Shown in pieces: positions 47,273 through 54,625 of a stretch of 64,000 bases of DNA (within the stretch, counting starts at the first letter, position 1; every line of letters begins with the position of its first letter). The position numbers were made by a program, and so were the translations under genes. The notes under the pieces were generated by a model. It was not told the origin of the DNA, did no database searches, and saw only the letters and a program-made list of their open reading frames with translations. Location of the stretch: contig NZ_JACHOP010000010.1 of NCBI RefSeq assembly GCF_014199935.1, positions 101,192 to 165,191 of the forward strand, given 5' to 3'. This DNA comes from Methylorubrum rhodinum (GTDB lineage: Bacteria > Pseudomonadota > Alphaproteobacteria > Rhizobiales > Beijerinckiaceae).

Positions 47273-47664
47273 GTCAGGCCCACCCGACCACCGGCGCGAC
47301 CGTCGATCCGGAATGCCCGGTCTCCCTCGAACTCCTCGGCGAGGTCTACCGCGCCGACGAGTACGACCTGCCCTACATCCTGGAGACGATCCCGGCGCTG
47401 ACGCGGGCGAAGCTCGCCGCCTACCTCTACGGCAAGAGCCACATGCACCAGCTCGGCCTCAAGGTGGCGCGCGCCTGCGAGCGCGACGACCTGATCCGCG
47501 CGGCCGGCGAGATCGGCTCGGTCATCCACGGTCAGTCGAACCTGAAGGCCGCGCCCGCCGCCGCCCCGGAGCCCGCCGCCCCCGGCCGCGGTGGCCGGGC
47601 GGTGCCGGCCCCGAAGAAGATCAGCCTCGGCGGCTCGGCCGCCAAGGGCCGCAGCTTCGACTGA
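47269..47664 (+). CDS. Conserved-type protein of unknown function
   Basis: 131 residues, soluble. The N-terminal 85 residues (ELLGEVYRADEYDLPYILETIPALTRAKLAAYLYGKSHMHQLGLKVAR, read in parts) look helical and structured; the rest is an Ala/Pro/Gly-rich basic tail. Coupled to the upstream exported gene. No family is known to me. Confidence 0.65.
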   Translation: MSQAHPTTGATVDPECPVSLELLGEVYRADEYDLPYILETIPALTRAKLAAYLYGKSHMHQLGLKVARACERDDLIRAAGEIGSVIHGQSNLKAAPAAAPEPAAPGRGGRAVPAPKKISLGGSAAKGRSFD

Positions 47665-47693
47665 GGCTGCCGGCCTGAAAGGAATCACGAAAC

Positions 47694-47975
47694 ATGTTCG
47701 GACCGTGGTGGAAGCTCGGGGTCGACACGACCCTTCTCGCCTTCGAGGCGCAGGCGGTGATCGGCCTGCGGCTGGCCAAGCTCGCGGCGGGCGGCAGCGC
47801 CGCTCAGGTCGAGGCGCAGCGCATGGTGAGCGAGAAGGTCCTTGCCGCCGGCGAGGCGGCGATGCAGATCGCCACCGGCGCCTCGACCGGCGCGGTGGTC
47901 GCGGGCTACCGCCGCAAGGTGCTGGCGAACCACCGCCGGCTGTCGCGGGCACCCAAGGGGGCCGCCAAGCCGTGA
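47694..47975 (+). CDS. Small Ala-rich helical protein
   Basis: 93 residues: WWKLGVDTTLLAFEAQAVIGLRLAKLAAGGSA and AQRMVSEKVLAAGEAAM, amphipathic and phasin-like in pattern. Phasins coat polyhydroxybutyrate granules; the similarity is weak. It lies 29 nt after the previous gene, possibly one transcript. Confidence 0.6.
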   Translation: MFGPWWKLGVDTTLLAFEAQAVIGLRLAKLAAGGSAAQVEAQRMVSEKVLAAGEAAMQIATGASTGAVVAGYRRKVLANHRRLSRAPKGAAKP

Positions 47976-48054
47976 GGAAGCGGGGCGGTTAACCGCACCT
48001 TAACCATGGCCTCCCATCGTTCGGGCTCACGCCGGACGACCATCAGGAGGCTTC

Positions 48055-48495
48055 ATGCCGTTGTGCGAGCACCAGGTGCGCGAGCGCGCCTACTACATCT
48101 GGGAAGACGAGGGCCGGGGCTTCGGCCGGTCCGAGATCCACTGGCTGCGGGCCGAGGCCGAGCTGCGCCGCGCGGTCGAGGCGGCTGCCGAGGTCGTGGC
48201 CGAGGCCGCTCCGAAGGCCCCTAAGGCCGCCGCGAAGCCTCGCGCCAAGGCGGCCGTGCGCACGCCCGCCGAGGCGCTGGCGGGCGTCACCGAGGCGGCC
48301 AAGTCGCCCGCAGCCCGCACGGCCGTGAAGCCGGTCAAGACCGCATCCAAGACGGCTGACAAGGGCGCCGACAAGGCTTCGGCCGACGCTTCGGCCAAGG
48401 CCCCTGCCAAGGCTCCTGCCAAATCGGCTGCCAAGGCCGCGCCGAAGGCAACGCGCGCAAAACCCCGCGCCACCGAGGGCGTGTCCCTGCACTGA
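48055..48495 (+). CDS. DUF2934-like protein with histone-H1-like tail
   Basis: 146 residues. Residues 1-40 (EHQVRERAYYIWEDEGRGFGRSEIHWLRAE, read in parts) match DUF2934. The remaining 100 residues are an Ala/Lys/Pro tail of KAPAKAPAKSAAKAAPKA type, like eukaryotic histone H1 and bacterial H1-like proteins, which bind DNA. The domain plus tail make a nucleic-acid-binding role plausible. The terminator hairpin follows at 48522. Confidence 0.75.
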   Translation: MPLCEHQVRERAYYIWEDEGRGFGRSEIHWLRAEAELRRAVEAAAEVVAEAAPKAPKAAAKPRAKAAVRTPAEALAGVTEAAKSPAARTAVKPVKTASKTADKGADKASADASAKAPAKAPAKSAAKAAPKATRAKPRATEGVSLH

Positions 48496-48521
48496 ACCCG
48501 TCCCCCGCGGCACGGTTCGAG

Positions 48522-48550
48522 AGCCCGCCGCCCGAAAGGGACGGCGGGCT
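48522..48550 (+). terminator. Hairpin terminator after the DUF2934 gene
   Basis: AGCCCGCCGCCC, GAAA loop, GGG then one bulged A and CGGCGGGCT. The stem is strong, the loop a GNRA tetraloop, and a short T-run (CGTTTG) follows. Confidence 0.65.
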
Positions 48551-48655
48551 TCGCCGTTTGAAGGGGGGAGGGGCGACGCCGGCTCGGGAACGCCGGGCAG
48601 GCTCGACCGTTTGTTCCACGCCGCCCGCCGGGGCGAGGGTTCGCGAGAGGGTGCC

Positions 48656-48937
48656 ATGCGCGCGATGACGACAGGATTGCTGGCGGCGGCCCTCGGCGCC
48701 ACCCTGGCGGCCGGCACGGCCGAGGCGGGGCCGCGGCGCGAGGCGGTCTTCGAGGGGCCGGCCGTGCCGGCAGCGAGCGGTCGCGCGCCGTGGAACACCC
48801 CGTGGGAGTACGATTCGGGCAGCGACAACGACCGTCGCCCGGAACTGCCCTATTACCAGCAGGGCCGCGGCCAGCAGACCGGTGGGCCGGCCCGCAACCT
48901 GTTGCCCGACGACGGCCTGCATATCGTCCCGCGCTGA
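48656..48937 (+). CDS. Small exported protein of unknown function
   Basis: 93 residues with a signal peptide (MTTGLLAAALGATLAAGTAEA). The mature part is short and rich in Pro, Gly and Gln (WNTPWEYDSGSDNDRRPELPYYQQG). No family. It ends 11 nt before the HAD phosphatase start. Confidence 0.6.
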   Translation: MRAMTTGLLAAALGATLAAGTAEAGPRREAVFEGPAVPAASGRAPWNTPWEYDSGSDNDRRPELPYYQQGRGQQTGGPARNLLPDDGLHIVPR

Positions 48938-48948
48938 GCGACGCATCC

Positions 48949-49632
48949 GTGGCATCGCACCGAGGCGCCGTCGTCTTCGACATCGACGGCACATTGCTCG
49001 ACAGCGTCGATCAGCATGCCCGCGCCTGGGTCGAGGCGTTCGCACATTTCGGGATTCATGCGGAGGAGGCGGAGGTCCGCCACCAGATCGGCAAGGGCGG
49101 CGACCAGCTCCTGCCGGTCTTCGTCGATCGCGACCGGCTCGCCCGCGAGGGCAAGACCATCGAGGCCTACCGCTCCGACCTGTTCAAGCGGCGCTACCTC
49201 GATCAGGTCCGGCCGTTTCCCGGCGTGCAGGAACTTCTCTCCCGTCTGCGGGAGGACGGCCTGGCGGTCGCGCTCGCCTCCTCGGGCAAGGCCTCCGAGG
49301 TCGAGAACTACCAAAGAATCCTCGGCATCGAGGGTCTGGTGGACGCGGTGACGAGCGCGGACGACGCCGATCGCTCCAAGCCCCATCCGGACATCTTCGA
49401 GGCGGTGCTGGAAAAACTGCCCGGCCTGCCGAAGGCGGCGGTGATCGCGGTGGGCGACACGCCCTACGACGCCGAGGCCGCCGGGAAGGCCGGAATCAGG
49501 ACCATCGGGCTCCTGTGCGGCGGCTTCCCCGAGGCCGACCTGTCGGCCGCCGGTTGCATCGCGCTCTACCGCGACCCGCAGGACTTGCTCGACGGCTACG
49601 CCCGCTCGCCCCTCGCGGTAAAGAGGCTGTGA
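48949..49632 (+). CDS. HAD-superfamily phosphatase
   Basis: 227 residues from GTG. Motif I VFDIDGTLLDS, motif II SSGK, motif III SKPHPD and motif IV GDTPYDAEAA are all intact. It resembles phosphoglycolate phosphatase/beta-phosphoglucomutase-type (subfamily IA) enzymes. Substrate unknown. Confidence 0.85.
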   Translation: MASHRGAVVFDIDGTLLDSVDQHARAWVEAFAHFGIHAEEAEVRHQIGKGGDQLLPVFVDRDRLAREGKTIEAYRSDLFKRRYLDQVRPFPGVQELLSRLREDGLAVALASSGKASEVENYQRILGIEGLVDAVTSADDADRSKPHPDIFEAVLEKLPGLPKAAVIAVGDTPYDAEAAGKAGIRTIGLLCGGFPEADLSAAGCIALYRDPQDLLDGYARSPLAVKRL

Positions 49633-49707
49633 ACGGCGACGCGTCCCTGCGGGGAGGCGGGTAACCGCGAGCCGGCAAACCTATAGCCATTCCAGCCGGA
49701 AGGGTCT

Positions 49708-49965
49708 ATGAGCGCGCCCCGCGGGGGGCCGAAGCCCGCTCTTGGGATGCACTCGATGCCGACCACTGCCGAGACGCTTGCGCCGTCCTCGCCCTGCCCG
49801 GGCAAATCCCTGCAGCAGCAGGTCGCCGAGGCGATCGAGGATCGCGCGCTGCCCATCAGCCGGCTGCTGCGCCTGATGTGGGCGCTCGACGCCGACCACA
49901 GCCCCGCCAACCAGAACCTGCGCGCCCGCCTGCGCGCCCGCATCGGCGAGCCCCTCGGCGCCTGA
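49708..49965 (+). CDS. Small protein of unknown function
   Basis: 85 residues. The C-terminal 50 (SLQQQVAEAIEDRALPISRLLRLMWALDADHSPANQNLRARL, read in parts) look helical and plausible; the N-terminus is low-complexity. An internal Met (49747) is an alternative start. No family. Confidence 0.5.
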   Translation: MSAPRGGPKPALGMHSMPTTAETLAPSSPCPGKSLQQQVAEAIEDRALPISRLLRLMWALDADHSPANQNLRARLRARIGEPLGA

Positions 49966-50110
49966 TTCTTTTCGGGAGTTTTCTCCCGCGCATCCGAGAT
50001 TAGGGCTTTTGCTGGATCGCGGCAAAAGTCGAGACGGTTCAGGTGCTTGAAGCGCGTTGTTGAGGCGATGCATCGATCGCCTTCGGTTCAACTCAGCTCT
50101 CAACCTCACG

Positions 50111-50255
50111 CCGTCATTGCGAGGCGAAGCCGAAGCAATCCAGGGCTCCGCACTCTCCGGAAAGGTCGTTTCCGTGGCCGCTTACGTCGGCGCGGTCTCG
50201 ACTGCTTCGAGAAGGTCGCGCCCTGGATCGCTTCGGCTCCGCCTCGCGAGGACGG
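50111..50255. repeat. Repeat family A, copy 3
   Basis: Begins CCGTCATTGCGAGGCGAAGC and ends GCCTCGCGAGGACGG; inner arms GAAGCAATCCAG and CTGGATCGCTTC. It fills much of the 326-nt gap before the next gene; the rest (from 49966) shows no gene. Confidence 0.85.
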
Positions 50256-50291
50256 GGAGGGCGAACGGAAGCCGTCCGCCGAGACCGCGCC

Positions 50292-50549
50292 TCAGCGGTG
50301 ACGCCGCCGACGCTGGCTCTTCTTGGCCGGGCCGCCCGCCTTGCGCTGCATGCAGGAGGCCCAGATCCGGCGGCCGATCTCGTGCAGGCCGAGATTGAGC
50401 GGGTCGGGCGCCGAAAACACCTGCGCCCGCGCCTCGCTGCGGCAGAAGGCGTCCTCGGCGCTGCGGATCGGCGGCTCGGCCTGGGCGCCGGTCGCGATCA
50501 GCGACAGCCCGGCCGCGGCGGCCAACAGGGCGAGCTTCCGGGCTGGCAT
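50292..50549 (-). CDS. Small exported protein of unknown function
   Basis: 85 residues with a signal peptide (KLALLAAAAGLSLIATGAQA). The mature part holds two Cys (DAFCRSEARAQ and WASCMQRKAGG), possibly a disulfide, and a basic tail (KKSQRRRRHR). A GTG 13 codons upstream is an alternative start. No family. Confidence 0.6.
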   Translation of the reverse strand: MPARKLALLAAAAGLSLIATGAQAEPPIRSAEDAFCRSEARAQVFSAPDPLNLGLHEIGRRIWASCMQRKAGGPAKKSQRRRRHR

Positions 50550-50740
50550 CCCGGCCTGCTCTCGGGTGATTCGCCGGATGGTTCGCACGGATGTCCTCCC
50601 CTCAAGTCACGGCCTCGCCGCGTCTTTGAGGGGAAGTGGTGCCGACAAAGCCCGGCCTTGCCAAGCGCCGTCCGGCGAAATCCTGCGAAGATTGCGTAGT
50701 TTGCCCGGAGAGCCGAGGCGCCTCGCGCCGCCGTGTCCGA

Positions 50741-50780
50741 TACGAAAAGAAAACGCGCCGGGCTCGAAGCTCCGGCGCGT
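50741..50780 (-). terminator. Rho-independent terminator of the DUF6481 gene
   Basis: On the minus strand ACGCGCCGG, a 10-nt loop, CCGGCGCGT, then TTTCTTTTCG. A 9-bp GC stem and T-tail, 29 nt after the stop. Confidence 0.8.
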
Positions 50781-50809
50781 GCGGTCGTGGTCGTCGTGGA
50801 GACCGCCCG

Positions 50810-51190
50810 TCAGCGGCGGATCTTCACCTTGGCCTTGCGGGCCGCGTAGCGGGCATCGCGGGCGGCCTTCTTCTCGGCGGCTTCCGCGGCCTTGCGCTCG
50901 GCCGTCGCGGCGGCCTCGGCGGCCTCGCGGGCGATCTGGGCGGCGAGTTCCGCCTCCTCGCGCAGGCGCTTCTCTTCCGCCGCCTTGCGCTCGGCCTCGA
51001 TCCGGGCGCGCTCACGCTCGCGGGTGCGCTCCTCGCGGGCGCGGGCCACCTCGGCGCGGGCCTGGGCCTTGGCGCGCTGCTCCGGATCGTCGGAGGGCGG
51101 GCGGGCCTTGAATTTCTCGAGCAAGGCCGCCTTGGCGGCCTGGGAGTTCTGACGACGGTCCTCGAAGTTCCTGAAGTCGAATGCGCTCAT
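50810..51190 (-). CDS. DUF6481-family protein
   Basis: 126 residues, highly charged Arg/Glu/Ala helix throughout (EERTRERERARIEAERKAAEEKRLREEAELAA, read in parts). The N-terminal DFRNFEDRRQNSQAAKAALLEKFKARPPSDDP matches DUF6481, a family often encoded beside cold-shock genes. It is 271 nt downstream of the cold-shock gene on the same strand; function unknown. The ATG and the terminator fit. Confidence 0.85.
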   Translation of the reverse strand: MSAFDFRNFEDRRQNSQAAKAALLEKFKARPPSDDPEQRAKAQARAEVARAREERTRERERARIEAERKAAEEKRLREEAELAAQIAREAAEAAATAERKAAEAAEKKAARDARYAARKAKVKIRR

Positions 51191-51461
51191 ATGACCTTTC
51201 TCATGTGGTGATACGGCCGGCCGCCGGGTCTCCTCAAGGGGCGGCGTCTCGCGGATCGGGCCTTCGAGACCGGATCGCGTGGAACGGGCGGCCGAGACTC
51301 GGCGAGAGCCTTATGCAACCGGCGCACTCGATGCACGAGTGCGTCGCAACACGCAACAGACGTCGAAGGTTCCACGGCCGGCTTCGGCAAGATTTTTCGG
51401 CCTGTTGCGGCAAATCGCCAGTGTTCGTAAACGCCGCCCGCCGGCCGGTCCCGGCGCGGCC

Positions 51462-51671
51462 TCAGCCGGCCTGGAGGTTGATCGCCGCGGGCTTGCCGCT
51501 GCGGCGGTCGTTCTCGATGTCGAACGTCACCTTCTGACCCTCGGCGAGGCCGCGCAGACCCGCTTGCTGGACGGCGGAGATGTGCACGAAGACGTCCTTG
51601 CCGCCGCTGTCGGGCTGGATGAACCCGTAGCCCTTGATCTCGTCGAACCACTTCACGGTGCCAGTGTTCAT
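51462..51671 (-). CDS. Cold-shock-domain protein (CspA family)
   Basis: 69 residues with the CSD motifs GTVKWFDEIKGYGFIQPD (RNP1) and DVFVHISAV (RNP2). It binds single-stranded nucleic acids and acts as an RNA chaperone. No cold-specific signals were identified. Size and motifs are standard. Confidence 0.95.
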   Translation of the reverse strand: MNTGTVKWFDEIKGYGFIQPDSGGKDVFVHISAVQQAGLRGLAEGQKVTFDIENDRRSGKPAAINLQAG

Positions 51672-51918
51672 GCGGGTCTCTCCTTCCCCATCGTCAGGGG
51701 CCGCACGGGCTGCGTCCCGGCCTCAAGGCCGTCCCGATCGTCGAAGCGAGCGAGGGGAGTGGTGCCGGAGCCGCATCCCGTTCGGGACATCGGGGACGAT
51801 CTCGCAAAGATCGGCCGCCGATCGACGGGGCGTACGTATGATCGAAGAGGCAAACCTGCAACCCGGACGAAGGTTTCATCGTGGCCGTTGGCTTCTTCGC
51901 GGTCGAACGACCTTGGCC

Positions 51919-52205
51919 TTACGTTGCCCGGACCGTGGCCCGCCCGTCGTTCACGGGAAAGGGAGCCGGTCTCCCGGCCCCCGAACCTTTCCGCGCCGCT
52001 CCGTGATCGTGGCCGCGGCGGTAGCTGCGATCGCGGTCACCGGGGCGCTGCTCGCGGTCATCGTCGTCGCAATAGCCGTTGCGGGCGCGCATCTCGCGCC
52101 GGGCCCGTCCGGGCCGATGGTGATCGACCGGGCCGAGGCCGGCGCACGGGTGGCCACTGTCGCGACGACGGGAGTGCCCGCGAGGAGGGGCGTCACGGTC
52201 TTTAT
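51919..52205 (-). pseudogene. Possible decayed small exported-protein gene
   Basis: AGGAG lies 9 nt before an ATA codon at 52205, followed by KTVTPLLAGTPVVATVATRAPASARSITIGPDGPG, a signal peptide and mature start typical of small periplasmic proteins. Near the GPDGPGA segment the sense passes to another frame (MRARNGYCDDDDREQR), as if one base was lost or gained, and the frame continues to 51919. A lost ATG (ATG to ATA) and a frameshift would explain this. A GTG at 52196 could start a shorter frame-1 product. It is a tentative call in a 757-nt stretch (51672-52428) that otherwise shows nothing. Confidence 0.33.
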
Positions 52206-52428
52206 GCGATGTCTCTCCTGTCTCGGTTCGAAGACCGATGCATGGTACGTAATGAGGTTCAGATTTCGGTCGGTCGTCTCGGTCCGAGTCCGGCAAATCC
52301 TGCAAAATGTACTTCTCTCGTCGGTGCCGAATGTGCGTGAAAAGCTCGTTTTCACGCGGCTGTGACCCGCGATCTGCCACGCTCGTCATCGGATGCCCTG
52401 TCCGAGACCTTCTGAGACGGAACCCGCC

Positions 52429-52944
52429 ATGCCTGCCCGCCCGCTGATCTTCCATCCCGATCCGCGCCTGAGCCGCCCGGCCGCGCCGATGGCCCTGTCG
52501 CCCGAGGCCGTGCGCGTGCTGGCGCAGGACGTGCTCGACACCCTCGGCGCGGTCGGGGCGATGGGGCTGACCGCGCCGCATCTCGGCATCCCCGAGCGGA
52601 TCGTGATGATCCGCATGCAGCCGGACGAGCCGGCCGCAGCTTACGTCGATCCGGTGGTCGTCTGGGCCTCGATTGAGCGCGCCGCGCACCCCGAGGGCAG
52701 CGTCTCGATGCCCGGCGTGATCGAGCCGGTGGAACGGCCGGCCCGCATCCGGGTCCGCTACCGCGACCTCGACGGGGTGGAGCGGGAGGAGGCGGCGGAA
52801 GGGCTGCGCGCGGCCTGCCTCCAGCACGAGATCGACCAGCTCGACGGCGTGTTCTGGACCGAGCGCCTGACCCGCCTGCGCCGCGAGCGGGCGCTCAAGC
52901 GCTTCGCCAAGCTGAAGGGGCAGGCGGGGCGCCAGGGGACGTGA
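52429..52944 (+). CDS. Peptide deformylase-like protein lacking metal ligands
   Basis: 171 residues with the PDF fold: VGAMGLTAPHLGIPERIVMI (motif 1, GxGLAAxQ in active enzymes), PEGSVSMPG (motif 2) and LQHEIDQLDGVFW (motif 3). The usual EGCLS cysteine is Ser91 and the second HExxH histidine is Gln137; only His133 and Glu134 remain. Two of three metal ligands are lost, so it is probably inactive as a deformylase. Such PDF-like paralogues are found beside true Def in alphaproteobacteria. The ATG at 52429 aligns with the family start. Confidence 0.85.
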   Translation: MPARPLIFHPDPRLSRPAAPMALSPEAVRVLAQDVLDTLGAVGAMGLTAPHLGIPERIVMIRMQPDEPAAAYVDPVVVWASIERAAHPEGSVSMPGVIEPVERPARIRVRYRDLDGVEREEAAEGLRAACLQHEIDQLDGVFWTERLTRLRRERALKRFAKLKGQAGRQGT

Positions 52945-53046
52945 GGCGGCGTGAGGGTGTGCGGGAGAGCACCGGCCCGGCGGGCGTCGTTGCACGGCAC
53001 CGTTCGCGGCATGGTAGGATCGAACCGTTCGTCCGGGACTTTTCCG

Positions 53047-53424
53047 ATGCGCCGCCTTCTCCCTCTCTTCGCCGTCCTCGCCGCCATGAGCGCTGCCACG
53101 AGCGCCGCCGCGCAGGGGGCGCCCGCGAAGGGCGCGTCCGAGCCGGCGATCGGCTGCACCTCGCTGGCCAACCTGCGCAGCCTTCTGCGCGACACCAAGG
53201 GCGACACCGCTGCGGCGCTGGCGACGATCCGCGATCCGAAATCCGATCTCGGCTGCAGCACGGTCGAGCGCGCGGCCGTGACCGAGATCACCGACCACGT
53301 CTCGCTGGGGGGGCGCGCCTACGACTGCCTCGCCATCAAGGGCACGGCGGTCTGCCACTGGGTGGTGGCGGGAGCGGTGGCGCCGCCCGAACCGAAGGCG
53401 GCGCCGACCAAATCCAAGAAGTGA
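53047..53424 (+). CDS. Small exported protein of unknown function
   Basis: 125 residues with a signal peptide (PLFAVLAAMSAATSAAA). The mature part has four Cys (IGCTSLANL, LGCSTVERA, YDCLAIKG, AVCHWVVAG), possibly two disulfides, and a Pro/Lys tail. No family is recognised. Confidence 0.68.
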   Translation: MRRLLPLFAVLAAMSAATSAAAQGAPAKGASEPAIGCTSLANLRSLLRDTKGDTAAALATIRDPKSDLGCSTVERAAVTEITDHVSLGGRAYDCLAIKGTAVCHWVVAGAVAPPEPKAAPTKSKK

Positions 53425-53434
53425 GAGGCGAACC

Positions 53435-54373
53435 TCAGCGGGCCTTCTTGGTCAGCTTCTGGGCGATCTCGAACATCTCCTCCGGCGCGTAGTCCGGCGT
53501 GAAGGCCGAGGGGACGCCGGTGAGCTGGTGGATCTTGCCGCCGTCCGGCATGCCCTCCACCACCTCCAATTCGCCCGGCGGATCACCGGGAAGCGCCTGC
53601 TCGCCGTTGCCCCAGAGGCCCGCGATCTCGCGGTAATCCTTCGGGCTCCAGGTGTAGAGCCGGCGGTGCGAACCCTCCGCCAGGTACTTCTGGCTCTCGG
53701 GGATCTTCGACAGGTCGATGTTGGGCGTGGGCAAAAACTTCTCGATCTCGACGCCGGTGATCTTCTTCAGCGCCAGCGCGTAGGCATGCGCGTGGACCGA
53801 GCCGCGCACCAGCAGGTAGCCGCAGACCTCGCGGCCGGTCGGATCGGTCAGCGTCTCGTAGACCCGCAGCTTGTGCAGCCGCGCGCCGCATTCGAGGTGG
53901 AAGTTGTGCAGCAGATCGACGACGACGTTGCCGGTCGAGGTGATGAAGTCGTTGTTCCACGAGGCGCCGTTGCTGTTGATCGGCGCCGCCCCGCCCCCGC
54001 CCGAGAGGAAGGCCGCCGCGAGGCGGATGTCCTTCATGTCCTCGAACGGCGCGCCGGTGATGTCGCCGCCGTCGCTCGTGTCGCCGTCGCTCGTGTCGCC
54101 GTCGTTGTCCGGCCCGTTGTTGAGCATGGCCACGCCGTTGCTGACGAGCTCGACATGGCCGAGCTCCTCCGCGGTGATGCTGGCGACCAGGCTGTAGAAC
54201 GGCTTGAGCTTGTCCTTGCTGCGGAAGTTGAAGCTCTGGAACATGTAGTTCCCGAGGGTCGACATCTCGCCGTACTTGCCCCCCAGGAGTTCCTGGAGCG
54301 CGGCCGCCGCGTTGGGATCGCGGCGCTTCGGGGCGGGCAGTTCGGCCTGCAACTGGTCGACGCGCATGAACAT
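53435..54373 (-). CDS. Manganese catalase
   Basis: 312 residues. MFMRVDQLQAELPAPKRRDPN start, GKYGEMSTLGNYMFQSFNFR, SITAEELGHVELV (Glu and His ligands) and LHNFHLECGARLHKLRVYE (second Glu/His set) are the di-manganese signature. It disproportionates H2O2 to water and oxygen, without heme. An acidic loop (NDGDTSDGDTSDGGDI) near residue 95 is encoded by a 15-bp tandem repeat. It is convergent with the exported-protein gene, 10 nt between stops. Confidence 0.93.
   Translation of the reverse strand: MFMRVDQLQAELPAPKRRDPNAAAALQELLGGKYGEMSTLGNYMFQSFNFRSKDKLKPFYSLVASITAEELGHVELVSNGVAMLNNGPDNDGDTSDGDTSDGGDITGAPFEDMKDIRLAAAFLSGGGGAAPINSNGASWNNDFITSTGNVVVDLLHNFHLECGARLHKLRVYETLTDPTGREVCGYLLVRGSVHAHAYALALKKITGVEIEKFLPTPNIDLSKIPESQKYLAEGSHRRLYTWSPKDYREIAGLWGNGEQALPGDPPGELEVVEGMPDGGKIHQLTGVPSAFTPDYAPEEMFEIAQKLTKKAR
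54068..54109. repeat. 15-bp tandem repeat inside the Mn catalase gene
   Basis: GCCGTCGCTCGTGTC occurs 2.8 times in a row (plus-strand view), encoding DTSDG repeats on the minus strand. As a multiple of three it can change copy number without a frameshift. Confidence 0.8.
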
Positions 54374-54625
54374 GAGAGGGCTCCTTCGCCGTCGCGACCA
54401 TGAGGGTCGCGATCTGGGAATCCCCTTGGGAACCCACCCGGAGCCGCCCGTATCCGAGCCCGCTTCAGGTTTACGCACGGCCGAACGGACGGCGCGCCGT
54501 AACCTGTTGCAAGGTCACGACACTTGCCCTGCATACAGGATACGATGCGTTGAGCGGGCCGGACGCCTCTGCTAGCACCCGCCCACAAGGTCCGGAAAAA
54601 ACCGGGCAGGAGGAGGGCGACGCCC

